In this document: positions 34,800 to 44,710 of the stretch, one piece after another
How positions within the stretch are numbered: position 1 is the first letter of the stretch
Layout: each line of letters begins with the position of its first letter
DNA from: Locusta migratoria
Lineage: Eukaryota; Arthropoda; Insecta; Orthoptera; Acrididae
Direction: 5' to 3'
Length of the DNA: 64,000 bases
Assembly (NCBI GenBank): GCA_026315105.1
Contig: CM048745.1
Span: 279,451,247-279,515,246 of the forward strand
Notes under the pieces: model-generated
Database searches by the model: none
What the model was told of the DNA's origin: nothing
What the model saw: only the letters and a program-made list of their open reading frames with translations
Translations under genes and position numbers: made by a program

Positions 34800-36060
34800 T
34801 GGAGCTACAGTGATGAATGGTTCTTGTGCAGTTGTTCAAGTTCTTTCAAGCAGGGAAGTCACAGAAGCCATCTACACTCATTGTATGAATCATAAGTGGA
34901 ATCTTGTCATAGATGCAGTGTGTAAGTATCAAGTCAGCTAGAGATTTTTTGACACTGCAGGGATTCTTATGTGTCCATGAGTGGGTCTGCAGTGCATCAA
35001 ATGTTTATTGGTCACACACATATAAAAAGAAGATTCCTAAAGTGGAGTTTAAAATTTTACCTGATCCTGTCATTATGCTTCGTGTTTGGCTATGAGGAAG
35101 CCAGCTGAAGCCAGAACTGCCATGCTAGTAAACATTCAAGCAGAAAATCCAGAGGGCTGCAGAAAAAAAAATGCTAGTATGAGCTATTTCAAGTTAGACA
35201 AAGGTAAGGAGACAGAATTTTCAGTGGGGTGTATGAACCAGATGTAACCTTGATTAAAGAAAAGCTAAGGCAGTTATGAGATAGAAGTTCATTTTGTTGC
35301 AGATATCATTCAATTAAATTTTACCTCATTTATGCAGATACATAAATGCACGCAATAAGTATAGGCTACAGTGACTATAAATACATACTAGACATACACA
35401 AATTTAATCTGCATAACAAACCAAATTTCGTATGTTACGGTTTTTTATTGTAATCAGTTTTAGCATGATTGTCTAAGGTCAATAGATTAATATTTTAAAC
35501 TACATTTTGTACTTCATATTTAGCCATGTGAATTCTCCACCTGTGTAACACAACCTAGAGCCAATTGTCACACAAACTATGTATAATTATAAAGCTTAGA
35601 TTATATAATTCATACAAAAAGCATACAGTCAACAAGTGTCAGTAAGGGTGTTACCGAGTGAGTTATCATAGTAATGTCTAAAATTAAACACATTTCACCA
35701 AGTAGCTATTACAGATTATAAAAAAATAATCTCTAAAAGTTCCAGATAGTAGAAGATATAATTTTATTTATTTATTGTTTTAATAATTTACCATGGTTCT
35801 CTTCGTCTCATGCTATAATTATATTTGTGAAGATCATGTTTACTTCTCATATCATCAGGATGTACACAAACTATTTGTTTTGTGAATTGTATGTTTATAC
35901 CAGCAGCCATTACATCCACTCTAAATTTTATCTAACTCGCCTTATGTCAGTCACTCAAAAAATGGTGACAACTACTGTAGTGCCCCATCTCAGACCGTGT
36001 GTGGGAGATTAGGACTCATAGTATTTCCCTGAGAGAGGTCTACTACAAAGATCAAATATG
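34800..36060. other. Unassigned AT-rich DNA
   Basis: I see no gene or recognised repeat here. Short frames lack domains. Confidence 0.4.
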
Positions 36061-36179
36061 TATATCTTTTTAATAAAATATAAATGAAAAATAGATGAAG
36101 ATTACTCACCAGGCGAAGGAGCACAGGTGGTTATATTGGCACAAATAAATAAAACACACACACACACACAAACACAAGC

Positions 36180-36204
36180 TTTCGCAACACAGTTGCTTCT
36201 TCAG
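36180..36204 (-). ncRNA. Hammerhead ribozyme core
   Basis: Minus strand: CUGAAGA (36204-36198), perfect stem II GCAAC-UGU-GUUGC, GAAA (36183-36180), then GCUU. A15.1-to-U16.1 would form the palindrome AGCU. Stem I is weak. Confidence 0.65.
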
Positions 36205-36625
36205 GCAGAAGGAAAGGAGAGGGAAAAGGAAATGATGAGGGTTTTAAGGGAGGGGGTAAGGAGTCATTTCAATCCCGGGAGAGGAAAGACTTACCTTGGG
36301 GGAAGAAAAGGAAGGTAAACAAATACAGACACATCCAAACATTTACACAGATGCAAACACACCTAGGCAGACATACTTCTTGAGAGTCGTCATCTTATGT
36401 TGACTTTTTCTTCTTTCATCCAATTCTCTGCTCTATTTGAGGATAAGGCACATTGGACAGATTGCAGCAGACGGAGAAATATAATGATTATTCTCTCATG
36501 ATAAATGATGTACTTGAAACTGTAGTTAAAAGGTAAGTCATTCCTCTCCCGGGATTGGAATGACTCCTCACCTGCTCCTTTAAACCCGCATCCTTTCCTT
36601 TTCCCTCTCCTTCCCTGCTCTTTGC

Positions 36626-36652
36626 CTGAGGAAGCAACAGATGGTTGCGAAA
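36626..36652 (+). ncRNA. Hammerhead ribozyme core
   Basis: CUGAGGA (36626-36632), perfect stem II GCAAC-AGAUG-GUUGC, GAAA (36649-36652), then ACUUGC. The stem is the same as in the inverted partner at 36180-36204 but the loop differs. Confidence 0.65.
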
Positions 36653-36727
36653 ACTTGCTTTTGTGTGTGTTTGTGTTTTATGTATGTTGTTGTCACATAC
36701 CTGTGCTCCATCACCTGGTAAGTAAAC

Positions 36728-36750
36728 ATATATATATATATATATATATA
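36728..36750. repeat. (TA)n microsatellite
   Basis: Alternating TA run between two Penelope-type repeats. Confidence 0.95.
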
Positions 36751-36838
36751 GTATAAAATAAAGATTTTTGACTTACCTAAAGTACAGGCTGGTCGATAGG
36801 AACACTAAACACACACAAAAACACACAACCATTCGAGC

Positions 36839-36865
36839 TTTCACCACCAGTGGTGGCTTCTTCGG
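36839..36865 (-). ncRNA. Hammerhead ribozyme core, one core change
   Basis: Minus strand: CCGAAGA (36865-36859; U4 of the consensus is C), stem II GCCACC-ACU-GGUGGU, GAAA (36842-36839), then GCUCG. The stem pairs through different bases than the copies at 36180 and 36626, which supports selection on structure in the ancestors. Confidence 0.6.
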
Positions 36866-37140
36866 GAAAAAGAGGGAGGAAGGAGAGGAGAAAGGGAAGG
36901 ATACGGGTTTTAAGGAAGTGGAAAAGGAGCCATTCCAATCCCAGGAGTGGAAGGACTTACCTTAGGGGACAAAAAGGAAGGTAAACAAATACACACACAC
37001 TCACACATATCCACATCCAAACACACTTAGGCAGACATTTGTAGAAACCAAAGAAGTTGGACAGAGATGCCACTTCAGGCAGAGGCTCTGTCCACAGAAC
37101 CGAGGCAAAGATGTTAAAGATGGCGGGTGGGAATTAGAAT

Positions 37141-39174
37141 TTAGCGGAGGTTGAGACCAGGCGGGCAACGGGAAGAGAGAATGTGTTGAAGGGCAAGTTC
37201 CCATCTCCGGAGTTCTGAAAGATTGGTGCTGGTGGGAAGTATCCAGATAACCCGGACGGTGTAACACTGTGCCAAGATGTGCTGGCCGTGCACCAAGGCA
37301 TGTTTAGCCACAGGGTGATCCTCATTACCAACAAACACTGTCTGCCTGTGACCGTTCATGCGAATGGACAGTTTGTTGCTGGTCATTCCCACATAGAACG
37401 CTTCACAGTGCAGGCATGTCAGTTGGTAAATCACGTGGGTGCTATCGCAAGTGGCTCTGCCCTTGATCGTGTACACCCTCCGGGTTACGGGACTGGAGTA
37501 AGTGGTGGTGGAAGGGTGCATAGGGCAGGTTTTACAACGGGGGCGGTTACAAGGGTAGGAGCCAGAGGGTAGGGAAGGTGGTTTGGGGATTTCATATGGA
37601 TGGACTAGGAGGTTACGGAGGTTAGGTGGGCGGCGGAAAGACACTCTTGGTGGAGTGGGAAGGATGTCATGAAGGATGGATCTCATTTCGGGGCAGGATT
37701 TAAGGAAGTCGTATCCTTGCTGGAGAGCCACATTCAGAGTCCGCTCCAGTCCCGGAAAGTATCCGGTGACAAGAGGGGCACTTCTGGGGTTCTTCTGTGG
37801 AAGGTTCTGAATTTGGGGGGATGAGGAAGTGGCTCTGGAAATTTGTTTCTGTACCAGATCAGGAGGATAGCCGCGGGATGTGAAAGCTGATATTAGGTTG
37901 TTGGTGTACTGGTTCAGGGATTCGGGACTGGAGCAGACTCGTTTGCCACGAAGACCTAAGCTGTAGGGAAGGGAACGTTTGATGTGGAATGGATGGCAGC
38001 TGTCATAGTGTAGGTACTGTTGTTTGTTGGTTGGTTTGATGTGGACGGATGTGTGAAGTTGGCCGTTGGACAGATGGAGGTCGACATCAAGGAAAGTGGC
38101 ATGGGATTTGGAATAGGACCAGGTGAATTTGATGGGACCAAAGGAGTTGAGGTTGAAGAGGAAATTCTGGAGTTCTTCTTCACTGTGAGTCCAAATCATA
38201 AAGATGTCGTCAATGAATCTATACCAAACTTTGGGTTGACAGGCTTGGGTGTCCAGGAAGGCCTCCTCTAAGCGTCCCATAAATAAGTTGGCGTACGAGG
38301 GGGCCATCCTGGTTCCCATGGCTGTTCCCTTTAGTTGTTGGTATGTTTGGCCCTCAAAAGTGAAGAAGTTGTGGGTTAGGATGAAGCTGGTTAGGGTATT
38401 AAGGAGAGAGGTTTTAGGTAGGGAATTGGGTGGTCGGCGTGAAAGGAAATACTCCATCGCAGCAAGGCCCTGGGCATGTGGGATGTTTGTGTACAAGGAA
38501 GTGGCATCAATGGTTACAAGGATGGTATCTGGAGGTAACTGGCTAGGCAAGGATTTCAGGCGATCGAGGAAGTGGTTGGTATCTTTGATGAAGGATGGGA
38601 GACTGCACATGATGGGTTGAAGGTGTTGGTCTATGTAGGCAGAGATTCGTTCAGTAGGGGCTTGGTAACCGGCCACAATGGGGCGGCCGGGATGATTGGG
38701 TTTGTGGATCTTGGGGAGTAGGTAGAAGGTGGGGGTGCGGGGTGTCGGTGGGGTCATGAGGTTAATGGAGTTAGGTGAAAGGTTTTGTAGGGGGCCTAAG
38801 GTTTTGAGGATTCCTTGAAGCTCTGCCTGGACATCAGGGATAGGATTGTGTTGACAAACTTTGTAGGTAGTATTGTCTGAAAGCTGACGCAGTCCCTCAG
38901 CCACATACTCCCGCCGATCAAGTACCACGGTTGTGGATCCCTTGTCGGCTGGGAGAATGACGATGGAACGGTCAGCCTTCAGATCACGGATGGCTCGGGA
39001 TTCAGCTGTAGTAATGTTGGGAGTAGGATTAAGGTTTTTTAGGAAAGACTGAGAGGCAAGATTGGAAGTAAGGAATTCCTGGAAGGTTTGAAGAGGGTGA
39101 TTTTGAGGAAGAGCGGGTGGGTCTAGCTGTGATGGAGGACGGAACTGTTCCAGGCAAGGTTCTATTTGAGTCAT
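37141..39174 (-). CDS. Penelope-like reverse transcriptase / GIY-YIG endonuclease
   Basis: 677 codons from the first in-frame ATG (39174). The frame is open further upstream to a stop at 39784-39786, giving 880 codons, so the true start may lie in the terminal repeat or be non-AUG. Reverse transcriptase: LPADKG near 74-79, LPKIHKPNHPGRPI at 153-166, DATSLYTNIP at 223-232, GTAMGTRMAPSYANL at 283-297, YRFIDDIF at 318-325 with the catalytic Asp pair, and FLDVDL at 361-366. A Cys cluster (CNRPRCKTC, 542-550) precedes the GIY-YIG domain: VIYQLTC at 581-587, FYVGMTS at 593-599, then R605 and H609. It makes cDNA primed at a nicked target. No stop or frameshift is seen, so it could be functional. Confidence 0.85.
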   Translation of the reverse strand: MTQIEPCLEQFRPPSQLDPPALPQNHPLQTFQEFLTSNLASQSFLKNLNPTPNITTAESRAIRDLKADRSIVILPADKGSTTVVLDRREYVAEGLRQLSDNTTYKVCQHNPIPDVQAELQGILKTLGPLQNLSPNSINLMTPPTPRTPTFYLLPKIHKPNHPGRPIVAGYQAPTERISAYIDQHLQPIMCSLPSFIKDTNHFLDRLKSLPSQLPPDTILVTIDATSLYTNIPHAQGLAAMEYFLSRRPPNSLPKTSLLNTLTSFILTHNFFTFEGQTYQQLKGTAMGTRMAPSYANLFMGRLEEAFLDTQACQPKVWYRFIDDIFMIWTHSEEELQNFLFNLNSFGPIKFTWSYSKSHATFLDVDLHLSNGQLHTSVHIKPTNKQQYLHYDSCHPFHIKRSLPYSLGLRGKRVCSSPESLNQYTNNLISAFTSRGYPPDLVQKQISRATSSSPQIQNLPQKNPRSAPLVTGYFPGLERTLNVALQQGYDFLKSCPEMRSILHDILPTPPRVSFRRPPNLRNLLVHPYEIPKPPSLPSGSYPCNRPRCKTCPMHPSTTTYSSPVTRRVYTIKGRATCDSTHVIYQLTCLHCEAFYVGMTSNKLSIRMNGHRQTVFVGNEDHPVAKHALVHGQHILAQCYTVRVIWILPTSTNLSELRRWELALQHILSSRCPPGLNLR

Positions 39175-39839
39175 GTCTTGTGGAGTTGGATCATTAGGAG
39201 TAGGGTTAGTTTTCTTCGTGGCAAAGTGATATCTCCAGCAGAGGCTACGAGTATAGGATAGTAAATCTTTGACAAGGGCTGTTTGGTTGAATTTGGGAGT
39301 AGGGCTAAAGGTGAGGCCTTTGGATAGGACAGAGGTTTCAGTTTGGGAGAGCGGTTTAGAGGAGAGGTTAATTACTGAATTGGGATGTCGTGGTTCCGGA
39401 TTGTGTGCAGTAGGATTTAAAGGTTTGGGGGGGAGTGGAGCTGGAAGTGGGAGATTGAGTAGATGGGAGAGACTGGGTTTCTGTGCAATAAGAGGAGCTT
39501 GAGGTTTACTGGAGTGGTTGTTGAGGGAGTGTGTGTTGAGGGAGAGTGTATTGCCTTTCCGGAGGTGGGTGACAAGGAGTTGGGATAGTTTTCTGAGGTG
39601 GAGGGTGGCATGTTGTTCTAATTTCCGGTTGGCCTGTAGGAGGATGTTCTGAACTGTGGGTGTGGATGCGGAAGAGGAAAGGTTGAGGATTTTGATTAGG
39701 GATAGGAGTTGACAGGGTGGTGAAAGCTCGAATGGTTGTGTGTTTTTGTGTGTGTTTAGTGTTCCTATCGACCAGCCTGTACTTTAGGTAAGTCAAAAAT
39801 CTTTATTTTATACCATTTTCCTACCTGGAAGGTCTCCTT

Positions 39840-39844
<5 letters not shown>

Positions 39845-39915
<71 letters not shown>
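39845..39915. repeat. (TA)n microsatellite, about 70 bases
   Basis: Long perfect alternating AT run just outside the 5' end of the Penelope-like element. Confidence 0.95.
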
Positions 39916-39917
<2 letters not shown>

Positions 39918-40017
39918 CTCGCCATTGAGAAGAACATACTGAGATCTGTCACTTAAGAAGTCTCTGAGCCACTCACATATGGGAATGTTGGAAGCATAGA
40001 TAAATGGGAAAGAGGGG

Positions 40018-40160
40018 GCGAACTTCCTGACAGATTAAAACATTTTGTCAGACTGAGATACAAACACAGAGCATTTGCCTTTGTGGGCTCAGCCATGTCT
40101 CCACTATATCCAGGACTGATAATCCTGCAAGGTTCACAGGAGAACTGAAGTTTGGAATTA
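40018..40160 (+). mobile_element. SINE family D fragment
   Basis: It contains ACTTCCTGACAGATTAAAAC, GCATTTGCCTTTGTGGGCTC, GCCATGTCTCC and AATCCTGCAAGGTTC in that order. I recall these landmarks from a common orthopteran tRNA-derived SINE. The copy is diverged. Confidence 0.55.
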
Positions 40161-40767
40161 TCGGCATTCCTATTTTCTTATTCATTATCAGACCTACTCC
40201 TGTAATACTCCCCAACTGATTTTGTATTTATAATCTTGTTCCTCTTTCCACCGAACTTCACTAATCCCCACTACATCCCTCTTCAACCTATCCATTTCTC
40301 TTTTTAAATTTTCCAACCTCCCTACTCAAATAAGGAATCTAACATTTCACACTCCAATCTGTAGAATGCCAGTTTTGTCTTTCCTGATGACCAATCTTCC
40401 TGAGTAGTCCCCGCTCAGAGACCCAAATGGGGGACTATTTTACCCCCGGAATATATTACTCGAGAGGATGCCATCATCATATATTCATACTGTAGAGCTG
40501 CAGCTCCTCGAGAAAAGTAACAGCCGTAGTTTCCCCTTGCTTTCAGCCACTCGTAGTAACTGTGTAGCTAAGCCACATTAGCTGAGTCAATCATCCAGAC
40601 TGTTGCCCCTGTAACTACTGAAAAAGCTGCTGCTCCTCTTGAGGAACCACACGTTTGTCTGGCTTCTCCTCAGATATCCCTCCGCTGTTGTTGCACCTAT
40701 GGTATGGCTATTTGTATTGTTGAGGCACACAAGCCACTCCATCTTGGAAATGTCTGCAGTTTATGGG
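40160..40767 (-). mobile_element. RTE LINE fragment, 5' end only
   Basis: Closely matches 33170-33810 of the complete RTE copy in the same orientation, including CCATCATCATAT near 40466 and GGAACCACACGTTTGTCTGGC near 40650. It covers the 5' UTR and the first codons of the endonuclease and then stops. At 40284 it keeps a sense codon run where the complete copy has the TAA stop. Confidence 0.8.
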
Positions 40768-40779
40768 GGTGAAAAATGG

Positions 40780-41760
40780 ACTAGAGAAAAGAAATGAAAT
40801 AAGAAGCAGCCTCTGCACTGTGGACACTGCTGTGGGCACTCTTCGTCGTCACTGGGATCAGTTGTGCCCGCGACTCCCTGCAGATCCACAGGTGCCACCT
40901 CCACCTGCGCCTTCTCCAGGGCTGTTTCATCGGCATGCTCCGTGCCGACATCTGAGGAGCTGAATTCTGCACTGTGCGCTGTGTCCACTTGAGCTCCATC
41001 GGCAGTACGGGTGCCTTCTCCGGCACTGGCACCAGTCCCAGTGGTTTCATCCTCGGGCTCCGGATCGCCACCACCTTCGGCTTCTTTTCCTAAGCCTTCG
41101 GCACCAGATGGTGGTGAGAGGGCCACTGCTTCCGAAGTTGTGGACATCCAGACACCGGAAATGGACGTGAATCAACCTGTGAGTAATGAAACCGCTCCTT
41201 TTTTATCTCCAGTGCTGGGGTCGGATGGTGCTGCCGCATCCCCGGTAATTGCGAGCAACATATACAGAAGTACCAGCCACTCCTGGCAAGGGCGATCAGG
41301 ACATTATCGACCCTATGGGGTAGTACTAGCCCAATGCTGGCAGCCGGAGATGGACAAAGTATCTCCCATAGACATAGCCTGGGTGCGTTTGGCACCCCTG
41401 GACATTACACCGTGGTAACATGTGGCATGTATCTTTGAACGGCGCACTGCCGTTGTGTGGCACTCACTGGACTATCGTGCTGTACCCTGCTGGCTGCACG
41501 GCAGTTTGCATTCTCACAGTGTTCGCTAATGTGGTTGTGCCTCCGGACTATACCGATAGCTGGGACGGGAGTGGTCGTGTGTTGCAGTGGATTTCGTCGG
41601 ATTCTGATGGGCCGGTTCAGAATCCTGGCAACAGTTGTAACTGGCTTAACGTGCATAGGTGTGTTATTAGTCATAGCACAATATGCTACTGGACAACAAC
41701 TAAAGAAGAGGTTATTAAAAATCATCTTCAGACATATTTCACGGACCATCTAAGGCAAAA
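40780..41760 (+). pseudogene. Possible LTR-element 3' region, proline/serine-rich frame
   Basis: The frame 41011-41418 (135 codons) is Pro/Ser-rich, then HYRPYGVVLAQCWQPEMD near its end. The upstream segment (40830-41000) is proline-rich in another frame, like the tail of gypsy integrase at 8560-9000. A further open stretch follows at 41420-41760. I recall similar text at the 3' end of locust LTR elements but cannot confirm it. It could equally be a separate repeat. GC content is raised. Confidence 0.35.
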
Positions 41761-43350
41761 GATCTGCATAAAAACCTTGTTTCTGCAGGGAGAAAGCAAA
41801 TCTTTCTTTAAGGAATTTGCTGATGTTCAGTTGTGAATAAGACAGTATTAAAATTAATGAACAAAAGTGTCCTACCAGTATGAAGCAAATCTTTGATTGA
41901 TATTGGTACATGCAGTTTGCATAAAATTCATAATTCATCCTTGCGTGGCCATGAACTTTTCGAATCTAATGATGTGACTCTTATTATTGCAATATTTCAC
42001 TATTTTCATGGGTGGCCTGTTAGATATGAGGAATTTCAGCTATGCCAAGAGAAAGCTGGATCGCCTCAGCATCGTTTCTTAAAACATGCCATCACGTTGG
42101 CTAACTGTAAGCCCAGTAGCCCAAAGGATTTTTGACCAGTGGTGTGCTATCAAAAGATATTTCCTCACAGTTTTACCTGCGAAATCTATTTCAGTTTCAG
42201 AGAAGTAAAAGAAATTGTCAAGCTTATAAAGCAACTTGACATTAAAGTGCAACTTATATTTGTCACTGAAAGTAGTAACATCTTTTCATCCTACTTGCAG
42301 TTGTTTCAAAAAGAAGGACCTTTAATCCACCTGCTGTATGAACATGCAAGTGAACTTATAATAAAGGTGAGGAGTAAGGTTTGCAAGTCTGACATTGTAT
42401 GTAATTTCTTTGTTATGGAAGAAAACATTTTGCCTGTGAATAATATTTCTTGCAGTGAAGTCCTCATCAAGGAACTGAATAACTGAAAGAGAAAGATGTT
42501 ACCTCTTTTCATACAGGCATGAAATGCCATTCTGTTGAAAGTGCCAAGTACTTATCAGCAAGTCTCAAATCGAATGAAGCTACTTGCCGCAATAATGTGT
42601 TGTTTAATGTAAGTTGCTTGAAGGTTGGATACTTTAAAACCATTTCTTCTGAGGCCAAAATTGTAGCTTTAGGTAATGCTTTACCTTTTGAGGTGGATGC
42701 AGCAATACTGTCGGCTGAGTGGAAACTCCTGAAATTTGTATTAGAAATTCTTGAAGGTGTCCAGACAATTGATAAACACTGGTCCTCTGTTTTTAATTTA
42801 AAGTCTGCATCAAACTTTTAAAAATATCCCATTGTAACGAAAGTAGTGAAAGCAATACTTGGTCTCATGGTAGTGCTTCGGTAGAAAGAGGATTTTCTCT
42901 TTCTGGACATGTTTTAACAAGTGATAAGGTAAACATGAGTGAACATGGTTTAAATTCAAGAGTGAATATTTTATGTGGCATGAAATTGTTAGCTGGAAAT
43001 GCATAAAAAGCTACAAAGCTACTTATAAGAAGTAGTTAAGCAAGAAAAGATGTTGAAGGAAACTGAAGGAAGCTGAGCATTGGAGAATAGATCAGAAAAG
43101 TTTAAGGTTAAAACTGCTGCTTATCTGAATGAGTTGTCAAAAACTTTATTGCAGAAAAATAAGGAAAAGAAAATTCAAGGAAAAGATGCTTGATCTGATC
43201 AACTACTTGAAGAAGCCACCAAGTCCATTGAAGAAGGAATTAAACATAAGGATTATGGAGAAATCACTCTAGCCCAAAGTATGGTAGCTGGAGTTAACAG
43301 AATCATAAGTGAAGAAGCCAAAAAATCAGATTAAGTGGCTATAATTGCAG
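41760..43350 (+). pseudogene. hAT-like transposase remnant, C-terminal half
   Basis: 41893-42135 reads IDIGTCSLHKIHNSSLRGH and later LCQEKAGSPQHRFLKHA, a conserved block of an animal hAT group. 42139-42486 continues with the LIHLLYEHASELI region. 42519-42821 follows after a stop. Near 42870-42960 a frame gives HGSASVERGFSLSGHVL, the hAT C-terminal dimerisation signature. 43081-43335 encodes a Lys/Glu-rich tail (AAYLNELSKTLLQKNKE; EEATKSIEEGIK). The N-terminal half is missing and stops occur between segments. It differs from the minus-strand hAT at 16490-18323. Confidence 0.72.
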
Positions 43351-43734
43351 AAGACATTAAATGAAAAACAAGTAAAATATCATCCTACTTTAAGAAAAAG
43401 TAAATTGTGTCTTTGTAATGGCCAAACTCTGAAATTTAAATACTGTTGGTGCTAAGATTGTTGAAGTTTGATTTATAATTTGAGTTTTTATTTGATTTAT
43501 AATTCCAATATAATGATATGGAAAGAAATGAAGAAAAAATTGTAAATTAAACAAAAGCTATACCCCATCAAAGTGAGTATTTGAAAAACGTCTTTTCTTA
43601 TATTACCTAATTGCAAGTGGTTTTTGTTGTGTGTATAATCTCCCTTTGATACTGGCTGAACCTAGTAACTGTGATAATGATTTGCAAATTAAATAATAGC
43701 CTTGATTGCACTTACTTTATATACTGCTAACTCG

Positions 43735-43758
43735 TCTCATCCTTATGGTCATCTTCAG
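43735..43758 (-). ncRNA. Hammerhead-like core, decayed (left arm)
   Basis: Minus strand: CUGAAGA (43758-43752), then UGACC-AUAA-GGAU, then GAGAC where GAAAC is expected. Confidence 0.45.
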
Positions 43759-43849
43759 AACAATAGGTCCCTGTCTGCTGATGTGCATAAATCAAATTAC
43801 GAAGTCAAAATATTCAAGCCCTAAGACTAAGCTTTGGGCATATATCATT

Positions 43850-43874
43850 CTGAAGATGCTCATAATGGCAAAAC
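43850..43874 (+). ncRNA. Hammerhead-like core, decayed (right arm)
   Basis: CUGAAGA (43850-43856), UGCUC-AUAAU-GGC, then AAAAC where GAAAC is expected. The two arms carry different core lesions. Confidence 0.45.
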
Positions 43875-44209
43875 ACATTAGCAGTAAAGAAATAAAGTGC
43901 AATCAAGACTTATTTAATAAAGAAGTGAAGAAAATGGGTCATTGTGTAGGGTTGTTCATTAAAAAGAAATTTATTGATATATATTGTACTTTGTATCCCT
44001 GTTGGTTCCTTAAAAGTTCTTTAGGTCCCTTAAGTTGCTGTTTATTTTTACATTTCTGCTAATAACATTGGAGTTGTTATCTACCCTCCATTATTGACAT
44101 TCCAATTTTTGAATAAAATACATTACTATATGTATATTGTGCCTATCTCACCTGATTCCCTAATTGTTTTGAGCGGTGTATCTAGGCACAACTTTGCAGA
44201 GTGATATGA

Positions 44210-44710
44210 AATGGAACAGGCAGGTAACAACAGTTGTGTGGAGGGTGGGTGGTTGATTTCAGTTTATTGGGAGAATTTTGGAAAGATGTGGCTCATCTGT
44301 AAAGCCTATCCCATATAGAACACTAATGTGATTTATTCTTGTATACTGCTTGAGTGTTTTGGGAGCCCCAACAGGTCAGTTAGAAGGAAGACATGGAAGC
44401 AGTTCTGAGATGGACTGCTATATTTCTCACTGGTAGATTTGATCAACAAGAGATGCTTTAAGAACTTAAATGGGGCTCTCTGAAGGGTAGCCGACATTCT
44501 ATTCTAGACACACTATGAAGTAAATTTAGATAATTATGCTGTTACCTCACATTTAATGTAAGGTTAACAAAGATAAGAGAAATTAGGGCTTGTACAGATG
44601 CGTATAGACAGTCATTTTACTTTTGTTTGTTGGGGAGATAGGACAGGAAAGGAAATGATTAATAGTGGGTTGACATACCATCTCGCATGCGCCATATGGT
44701 TGTTTTCTGA
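44210..44710 (+). pseudogene. LINE ORF2 C-terminal remnant
   Basis: Decayed plus-strand coding sequence. Readable pieces are VIYSCILLECFGSP near 44335, a TGRFDQQE patch near 44440, ELKWGSLKGSRHSIL near 44465, and KIREIRACTDAYRQSFYF near 44570-44630, followed by a stop. I recall this order from the C-terminal end of a common insect non-LTR retrotransposon ORF2. Several frameshifts. Confidence 0.6.

Larger units (their letters stand above)
36066..36735. repeat. Inverted pair of Penelope-type terminal repeats
   Basis: 36066-36330 (minus) and 36531-36735 (plus) are inverted copies separated by about 200 bases. Each contains the CCTCTCCCGGGATTGGAATGACTCC-like block, a CTCCTTCC-rich stretch, a hammerhead core and a GTGTGTGTTT run. 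They face outwards from a central spacer, like a PLE whose coding region was lost. The outer edges carry CTTCGCC/CACCTGG-like ends. Confidence 0.7.
36763..39815 (-). mobile_element. Penelope-like element with long open reading frame
   Basis: About 95 bases at 36763-36850 recur inverted at 39715-39815 (both contain GGCTGGTCGATAGGAACAC or its complement, and ATTCGAGCTTTCACCACC or its complement). Between them is one minus-strand frame coding for a Penelope-type reverse transcriptase with GIY-YIG. The 3' side carries the full hammerhead (36839-36865). The 5' copy holds only the GAAA-side half. This is the best preserved PLE in the window. Confidence 0.85.
43691..43925. repeat. Palindromic pair of hammerhead-bearing arms
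   Basis: About 78 bases at 43691-43768 recur inverted at 43847-43925 around a 78-base spacer. Both arms contain CTTGATTGCACTT and ACTGCTAA or complements, plus a hammerhead-like core. It reads as a compact Penelope-derived inverted repeat, or two terminal repeats head to head. Confidence 0.75.

Noticed and set aside
39845..39915. AT tract as an origin or centromeric signal
   Set aside because: It is a simple alternating microsatellite; nothing else supports a function.
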